In this document: piece by piece, positions 31,101 to 40,452 of the stretch
Numbering within the stretch: the first letter of the stretch is position 1
Layout of the letters: each line of letters starts with the position of its first letter
Source: Agapetus fuscipes
Taxonomy: Eukaryota > Arthropoda > Insecta > Trichoptera > Glossosomatidae
NCBI GenBank assembly: GCA_951799405.1
Contig: OX637344.1
Span: forward strand, 13,330,001 to 13,394,000
Direction of reading: 5' to 3'
DNA: 64,000 bases
Made by a program: the position numbers and the translations under genes
The notes under the pieces: generated by a model
Told to the model about the DNA's origin: nothing
The model's database searches: none
What the model saw: the letters and a program-made list of their open reading frames with translations, nothing else

Positions 31101-34100
31101 TGCGGACATGATAACAACCTTGGGCATCTATGTCCTCGTCTCTCAGCCTCTTGTATAGCTCCAGGCGAGCTAACCGAGGTCCCCTTATGGGTTTACCGCT
31201 CTCAATCAGCTGCATCAAGAAAGTGTGACACTTTTCCGGAGAATCATCAAGAGGTTCAGACGGATAAAACTGCTCATCCTCGGGGCTGAAACCAAACATC
31301 AATTCCAGGTTATACAATGATAACGCAAGAATATATTTCATTACGAGTTTTAAAACACATTATTAGATTTATATACGGATGGACTAATTCCTGAAAAAGC
31401 GAATCAATGGGATATCCAGTCATAATAAAAGAAGAACTGGTATGAGGCTGACTACCCATACTGTAAAAAATGAGTCCACTTTTGCCAATGTCAGCCCCGC
31501 TTCTATTATTAGAAATTATGAAATAACTAGATAAAAAAAATGGAGACAATAATAGGCACTGAGAAGGCATAATCAGGCTTATTTATTTTTAATTGCACAT
31601 GATAAGAGAGCGCCGTTTTTGTGTGTGTCACACCTCAAGGGCCCTCTCCGATCACGGATAAGACTTTTTGAAAAGGTGCGTCTTGAGAGATCCGCGAAAT
31701 ATACCCATAGATTTGGAGTTCTTCACTTCGGGTGGCAGTCTGTTTCACTCCACCGGACCCGCAACACAGAAAGCACGGTCTCCAAAATTTGTACAGATCT
31801 GACGGTGCGGCTGAACCAAATTGATTGCACCATCGCCCGCAGATCTGAGTGTCTGCCTCCTCACATCCATCTCAACAGGCGAAATCATGTCAGTCAGATA
31901 AGGTGGAGCCAAGCCATTGATGGTGATGTATGAAAGCTATCACACAGTATGTCCGGTAATAGACAAACCGGGTAGAATGCGTCAAGGGTGGAAAGTGTCT
32001 AATAACCATTCTGCTGGTGCTACATCTTGTGTCTTGAACAACTTGAAGGCGGCCTCAAAGTATGGCGTGTAGTAGTCCCACCGGTCAGGCTGATGCTTCA
32101 GCAGGTGCCTGGTGAGGCGCGCCAGGCACGGCCACCTGCCCAGCTGCCTCAGGAGGGGCAGGGCGGCCTGGGGCAGCTGTCGGGGGGCGAGGCGCGTGGC
32201 CGGGGGGGAGCGCAGGAAGCGCAGTGCCTCCGCGGGCAGCCCCTGCAGCTGCAGCACTAGCGCGTACAGCGACACCTCCTGCTCGGCCTCCAGGCGCTGC
32301 GTGCTGATGAGCTTGTCCACCATGCGCTGCGCCAGCGAGAGGAGAACGCCTCGCTTGACATTGTCGGTGGCGCCCACGCCGCGTTGCGCCTGAAAACAAA
32401 CAAGTTTTGTGTTTTATGTGATTGCAATGCAACACACTACTTAACACTTTAACTGCGGGCACGCATAGGCGTCAAGTGTTAACTTGCATACAGTGCGGCT
32501 GTCAGTCATAGACATACTTCAACTTTGAACTTATCCCTGACATCTGTGTTGAAGAATTCAAAAGTCTGCAAGTGAAATGTGCTACACCTTTGTGAATCTT
32601 GCTCTTGAATAACTAATACTAATACATGCGACTGTGCACATAGTTTGTTCACATAGTGTGTTCAATTAAGGTCGGAAACAATAAATGTTTTAAAAATTTG
32701 CTAGAAAAAGTATTCCGCACTGGGGGTATTCATATAGCCAGAATATTCAGAAGCGAAAAGGTTAACTGGTGAAATCTGTGTAATGATTCATAGAGTATGC
32801 AATTTCACTTTTGTTAAATTAAATCAAATAAAAATGAAATTATTCAACTTCCCGACTCGAATCAGACCTCTATCTGAGTACATTAAAAAATATGCAAGAA
32901 ATCAGATTTTAAAGTAATTTAACATAGTCATTTCACACAAAATAAATGTTTTCCACATGTAACATCTTATTTAAATGTGTATTTGTATGCGTTTCTTAGT
33001 GATATTTTATGTACAATAATTATATTGTTAGTATTTTCTTTGACCCGCCAAGTTACGACTCAATGCTGTACACCAGAAAAAATCCTTGATTGTCGGGAAT
33101 CTATTTATTATTTTACTACGGGCGACGTCACAAAGTGAAGCAGCAGATAGAAGAAGAATTGACGCTTTTGAAATGTGGGGCTGGAGGCGCATGCTTCGCA
33201 TCCCATGGACAGCTAGACACACCAACGAGTCCATTCGTCGGGAGCTGCGATTGGATGGCTTGACTCTGGCCAGCATATGTACACGCAATATTCTTCAGTT
33301 CAGACACGTTGTCCGTGGCAATGAGGATAGCCTGGAACGACCGGTTGTGATCGGTGGCTTGAAGGAGAAGAGAGGAAGAGGTAGATCTCCCACACGATGG
33401 ACCGATACAATGAAGACAGCAGCAAGCCCCTCGGTGGTTGGAGTGTTGCAGGCAGCGCAGTCAAGAGAGAACTGGAGAAGATTGGTTGTTTCCACAAGGG
33501 TCACAACCCTCAGTAATGAGGAATAGGATAGAAGAGAAGATGGGTGACATCACAAAGCCGAGGGATATTTTGCATGTTGGTAATTGATTGGCAGTGCTGG
33601 TGGTGTTTACCTGCAGCACGATGCTCATGACGGCCCACAGGTAGTAGGGGTTCTTGGGTTTGAGCTTGTACAGGGCCATGGCTGCCCTCTGCTGCTGCTC
33701 CAGGGCCCCCACGCGCACGTAAGACATGAACAGGTGGGAGTGCAGCTCTTCGTTGCCAGGTTCTTTCTTCACGGCGGCCTCATACAGCTTGCACACTTTA
33801 TCCACTGAAATTATACAAGTAAGATATCGACGGTTAAAAGGAATATGTTTTGGTCAAAAATGACTTATGAATGCTCTCCTACTTAAAACTTTCCACTCTT
33901 TCTAAAGCCCTCACTCCCATGGTTCTACAATCACTTTTTTTATTTTTATGCCCAAGCAATAAACTGTGTTTTCAAAGTATGGTGTTGGTGTAACCGATGG
34001 AATTTTTGGCACCATAGCTCTTTGTGTGCAGTACTTCTTAAGGTTTTTTCTCAAAAAGCGGGGGTTTATCCATTGGCAGGTTGACAGGTAGCTTATTCTA

Positions 34101-35374
34101 GTCGACTGACCCTAGTACTCCAAAGCTCTTGTCAGCAAATTTTATTGGCAACAGTGAAGACACAGCGCAGACTAATCCCCAGGGATCAAACAGTAGCTCT
34201 CCGCATGGAATGCAAACTGAGCTATCGACTGGTCCCTTCAGCAGTTATGACTATTTACACAGATAGAAAAAATCTTAACGGGCTTGGCACAAACATTTAA
34301 ATATAATGTTTTTCTCGGTGGTCAAACGTCACACGCTTACATGATTAAGTCCTTAACGACTGATAACAAAATATTGGTTTGCCTCTTCACCAGTAACCCG
34401 ACAGGGTGATGTCATGATCTTAATGTCTAGGTAATTTGTTCAGAGCCCATACTTAATGTGCCCACCAGCAAGATGCAACATAGTCAGAATTGAGATGTCA
34501 CAGGTCTTGATGAATAGGGTTATTAGCAACCAATAACAAAATATTACACAGCTTTTTCCCTAGCAACCTTGCTGGGTGACGTCATAATTACTCACATTTT
34601 ATTGATTAGTTACATTTTATTTAATGTCATATGTGCCGACTTTATTCGAGCAATAATTTTTTTTATCTTTTTCAAAATATGACAGTATAAAAATGCATTC
34701 CAAAGTTACTCAATTTTGAGGTTAGGTTTTTCTTTTGACTATTTTACAGAAAAGTGAACTTTTTTCAGACAATTTTACTGCACAAGACACTTGGAAATGT
34801 AAATAATTCTTCTGTTATTTTAGTAAATACGCGACAGATGACATCAAATGGGTATCTACAGCATAAAGCAGTGGGTGTCAACAGAGAGCGACTGACGATA
34901 TTCAAGAGCAGAGGTTTGTTCAGAGTCTTCTAACTTACGTTGCTCCGCCTCCCTATATGCAATGCTCATGACCTGAAGAGTCGCTTCGTCGCTGGGTTCT
35001 TCCGTTGTGAGGACATCCAAGAGCGCCAGGGCTTCCGCCTCGCGTCCCAGTCTGAAGCAGGCGAGAGCCCTGAGCGCCCGCGCGCACTGCAAGTCCCCAG
35101 ACTTCCTGAGAACCTTCTCCACTTCCTGCAGGGCCTTCTTGTTCTGCCCGACATCCAGCCAGTCTGCAAGCAAACCCCATCATCACAACCCTCAAACGAG
35201 AATAAAAAAACACACACAAATGTTGCACAATACAACTTTAGTCAACACTTTTTAAACTTGACTTAAAATATACATCAATTTCCAATTCATTTGATATGCT
35301 ATTTTACCGTAAATAGGTCGTAATCGGCGCTCCACAACACAACTGTCGTGCACATGCTGCGACCTCTCCGCCAT
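24811..35374 (-). CDS. NAA25: N-alpha-acetyltransferase 25, NatB auxiliary subunit (psidin/Mdm20 family)
   Basis: NAA25 is the ribosome-anchoring TPR subunit of NatB; with the catalytic NAA20 it acetylates N-termini beginning Met-Asp/Glu/Asn/Gln. The insect orthologue is psidin. Twelve exons (minus strand): 35374-35308, 35163-34939, 33804-33611, 32389-32024, 31285-31119, 30668-30490, 29699-29489, 28954-28832, 28343-28174, 27340-27123, 26422-25897, 25194-24811, about 943 residues against about 970 in human. Landmarks: ERRLRPIY near the N-terminus, VCKLYEAAVKKEPGNEELHS and KPKNPYYLWAVMS (TPR), RGPRLARLELYKRLR, SPSNFHCKLL, SLDVKHVQLDSLGHVH, FSYKFGSFTKL, SDNRDLGVYTNWDP. All junctions agree in phase except exon 4/5. 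The start was chosen because it follows AAAA, is the first ATG and gives the expected N-terminus. Family assignment is confident; function is by homology. Confidence 0.93.
25618..25864 (-). repeat. T240, NAA25 intron 11
   Basis: A complete copy ending CATACTAACCTATAAGTCAA, 33 bp from the exon 11 donor. Confidence 0.88.
25897..26422 (-). CDS. NAA25: NAA25 exon 11
   Basis: The acceptor is TTTCCAG and the donor GAG/GTAAGG; 526 bases, the longest exon. It begins SDNRDLGVYTNWDPPSVQDP (human: DNRDLNVFFSWDP), continues through a charged helical stretch, and ends WVCRETLEIVVNYLE. It appears shorter than the equivalent human segment. Confidence 0.93.
26582..26808 (+). mobile_element. SINE-B followed directly by SINE-A
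   Basis: Head GGTCCGTAGTCCAGTGGTAA with an apparent CGT (Thr) anticodon loop and GGGTTCAAATCCC box B; the body ends GCGACGACCAAGCTCGTTAA and passes into SINE-A at 26811. Confidence 0.88.
26811..27074 (+). mobile_element. SINE-A, NAA25 intron
   Basis: Head GTCCGGTCAATAGCTCAGTT, box B GGGTTCAATCCC, a body lacking part of the GATTTCCCG segment, and end TGTAGCTTAGTTG. It ends about 50 bp from the exon 10 donor. Confidence 0.88.
27123..27340 (-). CDS. NAA25: NAA25 exon 10
   Basis: The acceptor is TTTCAG and the donor CTCAG/GTGGGA. It encodes SIDHLTFSYKFGSFTKLEEL, MEWRERLHSSLHRITTGMEL and ends IKWEML. It fits the human YKYGAFEKIPEFIAFRNRLN region. A SINE-A copy lies about 50 bp beyond the donor. 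Confidence 0.92.
27750..27965 (-). pseudogene. LINE 3' fragment in NAA25 intron
   Basis: The minus strand encodes fragments like KRMDNERLI and KLCKDRRKWRHLCRGTQV, matching the C-terminus of the GHVERM-type LINE with an internal deletion. Confidence 0.6.
28174..28343 (-). CDS. NAA25: NAA25 exon 9
   Basis: The acceptor is TTGCAG and the donor GAT/GTAATT. It encodes VVYESLDVKHVQLDSLGHVH, a short Gly/Ala/Arg linker, and LYKLCTQAYEATQRFFMQNY. It corresponds to the SLDAKHIQHDTIGY region of the human protein. Confidence 0.93.
28430..28760. other. NAA25 intron, no feature seen
   Basis: AT-rich sequence with no repeat match noticed. Confidence 0.5.
28832..28954 (-). CDS. NAA25: NAA25 exon 8
   Basis: The acceptor is TTGCAG and the donor CTGG/GTAAGC. 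It encodes ARKCSSSRPLIEALCLLEYV, LENSPSNFHCKLLCIKFYHF and LG. SPSNxxxKLL is conserved in NAA25. The exon is less GC-rich than its neighbours. Confidence 0.92.
29380..29438 (+). repeat. T240 3' fragment, NAA25 intron
   Basis: GGCATGCATTTGTTATGAGC to TTGCAACTTGGATTATAGAT. Confidence 0.7.
29489..29699 (-). CDS. NAA25: NAA25 exon 7
   Basis: The acceptor is TGTGCAG and the donor CTCG/GTAATA. It encodes EEQMQRHICSLQLSRCCG, an Ala/Arg/Leu-rich helix, and SDPYCLLTAHLCWDLG. It matches the HLCVVQLTRLLG and DYYCLLAVHALIDVW helices of the human protein. High GC makes several shadow frames open here. Confidence 0.9.
29786..30105 (-). mobile_element. SINE-A, full length, NAA25 intron
   Basis: From GCAACTAAGCTACACATATA (SINE end) to GAGCTATCGACAGGACT (head). 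Box B reversed is GGGTTCGAAACCC. About 320 bp, the longest copy of this family here. Confidence 0.9.
30118..30235 (-). mobile_element. SINE-A 3' fragment next to a full copy
   Basis: Diverged AATTAAGCTGCAGATATAGT to CAGGTAAAGGGGTAGGCCTT; only the SINE 3' third, in the same orientation as 29786-30105. Confidence 0.6.
30490..30668 (-). CDS. NAA25: NAA25 exon 6
   Basis: The acceptor is GCGCAG and the donor AAT/GTAAGC. It encodes GLVGDASELLVEYFLTFGHK, then ACSVSDMRPYLCLVAPEQRE and LMDTVGISAVSLPQN. It aligns with the human segment around YFKKFGDKPCC and LLGVVPLS. Confidence 0.92.
30745..30973 (-). mobile_element. SINE-B, NAA25 intron
   Basis: From CGAGCTTGGTCATCGCTGTA to ACGAGTCAGAAGTGTTAACC (reversed head). 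The LINE-like end is absent; GTGAGCGCTGTTTTTATGTG precedes it. Confidence 0.82.
31119..31285 (-). CDS. NAA25: NAA25 exon 5
   Basis: The acceptor is TTTCAG and the donor CAAG/GTTGTT. The reading frame needs one completing base first. It encodes PEDEQFYPSEPLDDSPEKCH, FLMQLIESGKP and RGPRLARLELYKRLRDED. The RGPxLAxLEL block is a NAA25 landmark and phase continues cleanly into exon 6. Confidence 0.88.
31385..31505 (+). pseudogene. Deleted LINE end fused to T240 start
   Basis: AATCAATGGGATATCCAG and ATAATAAAAGAAGAACT match the 20660-20730 reading frame. They jump directly to GGTATGAGGCTGAC of T240, an internally deleted copy. Confidence 0.55.
31610..31940 (-). pseudogene. CR1/jockey-type LINE 3' fragment in NAA25 intron
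   Basis: The minus strand encodes GLAPPYLTDMISPVEMDVRR, RQICTNFGDRAFCVAGPVEW and NRLPPEVKNSKSM, ending KTHLFKK. It lies between NAA25 exons 4 and 5. Confidence 0.82.
32024..32389 (-). CDS. NAA25: NAA25 exon 4 (3' end uncertain)
   Basis: The acceptor is TTTTCAG at 32390. It encodes LLSLAQRMVDKLISTQRLEA, EQEVSLYALVLQLQG, a Pro/Arg/Leu-rich stretch, and LGRWPCLARLTRHLLKHQPD ending YYTPYFEAAFKLFKTQD. The donor drawn is GAT/GTAGCA at 32023, but this ends in phase 0 and does not fit exon 5. Two weaker GT sites a few codons upstream (GTTGTT, GTTCAA) would fit. Confidence 0.8.
32445..32761. mobile_element. TTAA-flanked (piggyBac-like) element, second copy
   Basis: TTAA at 32441-32444 and 32762-32765. 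The left end CACTTTAACTGCGGGC and the reversed right end CCTTTTCGCTTCTGAAT match the ends of 19880-20523 in the opposite orientation. It is 317 bp, in the NAA25 intron between exons 3 and 4. Confidence 0.8.
33128..33527 (+). pseudogene. RTE/BovB-type LINE C-terminal fragment in NAA25 intron
   Basis: It encodes RRIDAFEMWGWRRMLRIPWT, ARHTNESIRRELRLDG, FRHVVRGNEDSLERPVVIG and KRGRGRSPTRWTDTMKTA, typical of an RTE reverse-transcriptase C-terminus. It is antisense to NAA25. Confidence 0.85.
33611..33804 (-). CDS. NAA25: NAA25 exon 3 (TPR)
   Basis: The acceptor is TTTCAG and the donor CAG/GTAAAC; phase continuous with exon 2 through a split Leu codon. It encodes DKVCKLYEAAVKKEPGNEEL, HSHLFMSYVRVG and MALYKLKPKNPYYLWAVMS, the best-conserved NAA25 block in the window. 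Confidence 0.96.
34155..34240 (-). mobile_element. SINE-A head fragment
   Basis: Reversed: CCAGTCGATAGCTCAGTTTG, GCATTCCATGCGGAGAGC, and a GATCCC box B. Confidence 0.6.
34340..34655. repeat. Dispersed repeat R2, two units in NAA25 intron
   Basis: CTGATAACAAAATATTGG...CGACAGGGTGATGTCATG and CCAATAACAAAATATTAC...GCTGGGTGACGTCATAAT. Confidence 0.5.
34939..35163 (-). CDS. NAA25: NAA25 exon 2 (TPR)
   Basis: The acceptor is TTGCAG and the donor C/GTAAGT. It encodes DWLDVGQNKKALQEVEKVLR, CARALRALACFRLGREAEAL and EEPSDEATLQVMSIAYREAE, a helical TPR-type repeat as in the NAA25 N-terminal solenoid. Confidence 0.93.
35308..35374 (-). CDS. NAA25: NAA25 exon 1 with start codon
   Basis: ATG at 35374-35372 in context AAAATGG. 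It encodes MAERSQHVHDSC then VVERRLRPIY, and the donor is G/GTAAAA. The ERRLRPIYD junction with exon 2 matches the conserved NAA25 N-terminus. Confidence 0.9.
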
Positions 35375-35744
35375 TTTTCAATTTATTATTTTTTGTTGAG
35401 GAATGAAGTTTATGGGATGATGGAGCTACTAAATACACTTCAAAGATTTAAAAAATAATCTTAAAAATGTAAATATTTACAAAATTTAAAGCAAAAAACT
35501 ATATAAATGCTCTGAAAAGAAAAAAATAAAGAATTATTTCAAAGATATTTTTGTTGTTGTCCTAAATACATAATATTTCTACCTACCACTGACAACTTTG
35601 TTCAATGAAAGAGCGGAAAGTTATAGAGATTTGAAAAGTAGCTGATATTATGTGAATCCATATCCGTATCCGAAAATATCCATATCCGTAACCGAAACTA
35701 TTACCTATATCGGAAGCGCTATTCTGCTAAATTCCTCTCCCAAA
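35375..35744 (-). promoter_or_regulatory. 5' flank of NAA25
   Basis: The leader must lie here because the start codon is at 35374. The 50 bases before the ATG are A/T-rich. I see no convincing TATA box or Initiator and no repeat family. Confidence 0.35.
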
Positions 35745-35968
35745 GGACCTGTTGCACCAACCTCCAATTAATATTTGATTGACACATCAAATTTGATTGT
35801 TTAATTCTGGTAAGGACCTCGGTGAAATATTTCTCGGAAGTGGGTAATAATATGATGGAATTTGAACTGGAAATATGATGTACCTACATCAGCTGATTTA
35901 CGTATGTATGGGAGAAATCACATTTAATTTAGATTTTTGTCTGATTGAAGTTTGGTGCAACAGGCCCC
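35745..35968. mobile_element. Foldback MITE (CTGTTGCACCAA family)
   Basis: The left end GGACCTGTTGCACCAACCTC and the reversed right end GGGGCCTGTTGCACCAAACT match. A second copy is at 53999-54232. Confidence 0.8.
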
Positions 35969-36169
35969 ATGAATTTTAAATTATTTTAATTAAGCTTTAT
36001 TTGCAAATTAGATTCTAGATTAAAAATACCTACTTAATGCTTTGACAATTCCTTAAAAATCTAATCTCCGTAACCAAAACAATCCGAAACTAGCGGATAT
36101 CCATCTTTTTTGGGAAGTTCGGTGTTATTTTTGATCGAAAACAGGAAAATTCGGTGTTATTTTTTAGCG

Positions 36170-38165
36170 TTGGAAAAGGCAATGAATGGTGGAATGATTA
36201 GGTTAAACAAGCAGTAAAAGAGAGCTATTTAAAATTAATTAATGTTAGAAAGAATAAAATGTTAGAGACCGAGTATAAGAGGAAAAAATGGCTAGCGAAG
36301 AATGAAGTTCAAATGAGTAAGAGAAGTATGGAAGAAAAATTGAGTGAAAGAGCACAGAATGACTTCTCTGACAATAAAAATATGTTTTGGAGCTGGGTGA
36401 GACAAAACAACGAAAGTTGTAGGTCCACAACTCCAGGAATCAAAAATGTCAGCGGAGACATTCTGTGGAATAAAGACGATGTAAAAAAGAAATGGAAAGA
36501 ATACTTAAAGGAGGCGTTTGGTGAAGATGAATGTGAGTTAACTGTGAAATGAGAATATGATAAGGGTAATGTTTTGAAAATATCGAAAGAAAGTAAGAAA
36601 GGTTATAAAGGAATTAAAGAATGGGAAAGCTGCAAATGTGGATGGTGTGAGACCTGAGATGATGAAAGCCGGAAGAGAATGTGTGATTGAATGGATGAAA
36701 GAGCTTTGCGATATGTGTGTTAGTGTCAAGGAGGTTCCATCGGACTGGAGAGAGGCAGTCATTGTGCCAATTTACAAAGGTAAAGGCGACAAAAAATACT
36801 GCTGTAACTTCAGACCGATAAGCCTACTTAGTGTGCCAGGTAAAGTGCTATGCAAGATTTTTATCCATAGGGTAAGATTATCTACCCAGGAGAAGGTCTC
36901 AGATATACAATTTGGCTTTATGCCAGAAAGAGGTTGCGTAGACCAGATATTCGCGCTTCGACAGATATTCGAAAAACAGCTGGCCGTAAATAAAAATTTC
37001 TACGCGGCTTTCGTGGATCTTGAGAAAGAATTCGACTCGGTGGATAGAAGTATGATGTGGTGTGTGCTATAGAGGTATGGTGTGAATAAAGCACTTCTGA
37101 ACGCGATACGCGCCATCTATCTAAATAGCAGGGCGTGTGTCAGGGTGGATGGAGAATACAGCGAGTATTTTAATGTGTACAAGGGTGTGCGACAGGGTTG
37201 CATAATGAGCCCATGGTTATTCAATATAATCATGGATCATTGTGTTAAACAAGCGAATCTGGAAGGGCATTGCATACAGATTGGAGAGAGAAAAGTCGGA
37301 GTTCTGCTTTATGCTGATGACGCAGTATTAATTGCTGATTCAGCAGCGGAACTTCAGGCAATGCTCTCTAGTTTGAACCATGCTCTGTGTGTGAACAAGT
37401 TGAAAATTAATGCAAGTAAGACGAAAGTACTGATTTTTGACACAAGGGATGAAACTGAAGAATGCACGTTCATTTTGAATAGTACGAAAGTTGAAATTGT
37501 GGATGAATTTAGATACTTGGGAAGTACTCGTATGTTTGAAAAGAATGGAAAGATGACAAGAGAACTTGAGAATAGGGTGTGTAAGGGAAAGCAAGTGGTC
37601 GGCGCAATAGGAAGAATAGCAAAGAACAAGCGATTTACGATGGATCTGAGAATGGCGGTACACAATGCATATTGTTACCGACTTTAATGTATGGAAGTGA
37701 AGCATGGACAGTGAATGATAGCGAAATGAGTAAAGTATTTACGGTGGAAATGAAGCATTTGAGAAGCATGACAGAAAAAACTCTGAGGGATAGAGTTAGG
37801 AATGAATGGGTAAAAAAAGAATGTAATTTGAAAGAGGATGTGAAAGTTAGGGTACAAAAGAATGTGATGAGATGGTTTGGGCATGTGGAAAGAATGAACG
37901 ATGATAGACTGACAAAGTATGTATACAAAGAAAGTGTGAAAGGAAAAAGAGGGAAGGGACGACCGAGAAAAGTATGGAGTGATCAGATTGAGGAGATTGT
38001 GAAAGAATGGGATATGCAAAGTGAGCGTAAAAGAAGAAAATGCATGAAAAAGGTGATGGATATGAAGGAATTGAAAGAGCTATGTCAGGATAGGAATAAA
38101 TGGAGGCAACTCTGCAGAGGCTCTGGCCACCCCTAGCGGAATGGCGACAGAGTTACAGTTACAGT
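36170..38165 (+). pseudogene. Decayed non-LTR retrotransposon (reverse transcriptase)
   Basis: Open frames 36259-36552, 36555-37072, 37082-37681 and 37672-38136 are collinear parts of one reverse transcriptase, broken by a frame change near 36560, a TAG at 37070 and a frame change near 37680. Motifs in order: FRPISLLSVPGKVL, FGFMPERGCVDQI, GVRQGCIMSPWLFNIIMD, LLYADDAVLIA (YADD at 37310-37321), then a tail with MRWFGHVERMNDDRLTK and KRGKGRPRKVWSDQIEEI. No endonuclease domain remains, so it is 5'-truncated. The 3' end is an ACAGTT repeat at 38152-38166. Clade is RTE-like by flavour, not proven. Confidence 0.92.
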
Positions 38166-38166
38166 T

Positions 38167-39040
38167 GATTTGATCAAAATGAAGATGTAATAGCAAAACA
38201 ATGGATATTATTAATACAAGGGTCTATGCATTTTCACCAGGATCAAAACTAGGGGGGGTGGGGGTTTGGGGTAGGCACGCAATTTGCAGATTATTCTGAT
38301 ATTTCAAAATCAATATCGAAATTTTTAATATCGCAAAAAAAAAATCAGTAGCTTTGAATCGCCACCTAAAAGGTAAAATTGAATAAGTACAGAATCCTTG
38401 TTTTGAGATATCGCGGAAAGAAGATTTTTATGTGCATCTCTTCTCCTACTTCGCAAACCAATCATCAGAATGAATTGTTTTTGTTTGTAAATTTAGCAAT
38501 GATAGTTTTCTTTCTTTCTGATTATATACAACTACCTCCATGGTTCTAAGACGTCTCGGGGGCCTCTACGACGCGGGACCGTGTTCGGTCGTAGGTACCG
38601 CTCAAATAGCCAGCCTGTGTCTGAACGAGGCCTTATATTACCTGAATAGAACCAAACTAGGATTTATGTATAAAATAATGGTGAAAGGAGAGAAAACACA
38701 AGAAATTACATTTTTGTGTTGGTTTCCGTTCATCTATCGCACATTCGAAATAAATCTAAATTGCCATTTTTGATTGACTAACTTGATTATTATGGTTCTC
38801 ATCTGAATGACTTATAGGAACCTACCTAATACGCTTATAGGAAGAAGATACAATACCGGTATGCATGTACTCAGGTTGAAAATTTCCATGTAAATTCAAT
38901 GCAACAGAAAAGCGATGTTGTACAAAACATACAAAAGCATTATTGCCGCATTTCAATGTATTTATCCACGGTCTGCTTTCGCAACCCAGTTGAACCATTT
39001 TCCCAAAACCCATCGCGGCTCGCTGCGGCCTGCACCTTCC
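38167..39040. other. Intergenic, no gene seen
   Basis: It contains a G-rich run (38249-38272), a fragment of the ACCTAAAAGG repeat and a short open frame at 38540-38773 without family resemblance. Confidence 0.45.
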
Positions 39041-39044
39041 TTGC

Positions 39045-39090
39045 CTTCTTCAGTTTAGCTCGAGCCGCCGTCGAGTGAGGTCTGTCGGGC
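39045..39090 (+). promoter_or_regulatory. Possible Initiator-type core promoter
   Basis: TCAGTT at 39050-39055 fits the insect Initiator. With A at +1 = 39052, GGTCT falls at about +28 and partly matches a DPE. The surrounding 39000-39130 is locally GC-richer than its neighbourhood. Weak evidence, linked to the putative exon at 39835. Confidence 0.25.
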
Positions 39091-39834
39091 TGTGAAACTC
39101 GTCTGCGGAACTAAAGCGTGCATTTCTGTTGCTCGGAACTTCCACTAACGGCTCATTGGAGCGGCAAGAGGTCATCGACAATCAAAACAGGAAGTTGACT
39201 AAACCCAAAAACGCGTCCACTAAAATTAAATGACAGTAGAAGCTAACTGAGTGTGAAGATTCCTTAGAATACTGAAACCCTCGAAAGTCCTAGAAAAATA
39301 AATTGTAATTAATTAAAGAAAACATTAAAAAAATACAAGGCTTTTACTTAATCAGTCTATGAAAAAGAAGGTTGAGTGACTTAATAGTAGCATTAAAAAT
39401 TCAAAAAAGTGATGTGAATGTGAAATCCTTTGGGAATCGCATAAAACATTTTCGGGTTAAAAACTGAGATTGCATAAAAGTGACTGTGGGAAAATTTTCC
39501 AATATTTGATTGGTTCGTCTCGGACATATTGAGTGTGTGTTTTTGTCCGTTCAACTGAGCGTGTTGGCTTCATCTGTTTTTGCACATGACTTACTGGGTT
39601 GAATGTATTGTATACATTTGGTAGAGTGGAGAGTACTACACTTCTCTCGACCCAGAATCCACTGGTCGAGTGAGAAGGAGGTTATATGGAGTAATGGTTT
39701 TGTAATCAGCAGTTTTTATAGTTTTCGTTAAATTGGATTTACTGTGAAGAACGCTGGACTGAATCCGCATATTGTGATAAAAATTGGACTTGTGAATGAA
39801 GAAAGAAGTTGACATTTTGGAGTGAACCGCAAAA

Positions 39835-39879
39835 ATGACACCGAAAGGAATGTCGAGGAATTTGGGAATCAGCGTCATG
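39835..39879 (+). CDS. Possible first coding exon of an unidentified gene
   Basis: An ATG in good context (GCAAAAATGA) opens MTPKGMSRNLGISVM and runs in phase 0 straight into ATG/GTAAAA, a plausible donor. About 780 bp upstream, TCAGTT at 39050-39055 matches the arthropod Initiator, and the intervening leader lacks the repeat families seen elsewhere. No protein family is recognisable from 15 residues and I found no second exon downstream. It may be a true long-leader first exon or chance. Confidence 0.3.
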
Positions 39880-40197
39880 GTAAAATTAACTTTTTTGAAT
39901 ATTGTTTTTAATAAATAAGGACTTGTCGCCTCCAGATAGCGCGTCCCCAGAGTGGCGAATAGGGGAATGCTCGTCAGGCTTGCACAGACGGTCGGGATGA
40001 AATAATATTATCCAAAAGTTAGTCAGCAACCCGTCTGGAAAACGTGATGCATTATTGCCAGCTGTCTCCAACTAAACATAGAAATTTTGAATTTAAGAAA
40101 ACTAGGGTTTTTAAATTCGAATTTTGCATTCTGTATTTGTTTTGATGTTTATACATATTATTTGTGATTTAAAAAATGTAACTTCTTGTGCATGTTC

Positions 40198-40452
40198 CTT
40201 GACTTATTGGTTGGTATGAAGCTGACCACCCATGCTGTAGAAAATGGTTCACTTTGCCAATGTCACCCCTGTTTCAGAGAAGGTCGGCAAGAGTTGCAGG
40301 GTGTATTTTCATTTGAGATTTGGGTTTTTATATTGTAGGTTCACATGCGGCATGTACAAGCGCGAAGTTATACGTGTTTGCTTGTGAAAATGCTTATAAT
40401 GTGAATCCCCAACGTTACATATCTTGCAACTTACATTAGATTACATTAGAAG
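40198..40452 (+). repeat. T240
   Basis: Complete: GACTTATTGGTTGGTATGAA to TTGCAACTTACATTAGATTA. Confidence 0.88.

Noticed and set aside
32085..32462. Alternative frames over NAA25 exon 4
   Set aside because: Low-complexity Ala/Arg/Gly translations produced by high GC; the NAA25 frame is conserved.
36170..38165. Active retrotransposon
   Set aside because: A stop, frame changes and a missing endonuclease domain make this copy dead.
38540..38773. 77-residue ORF
   Set aside because: No family resemblance, no splice context and ordinary composition; likely chance.
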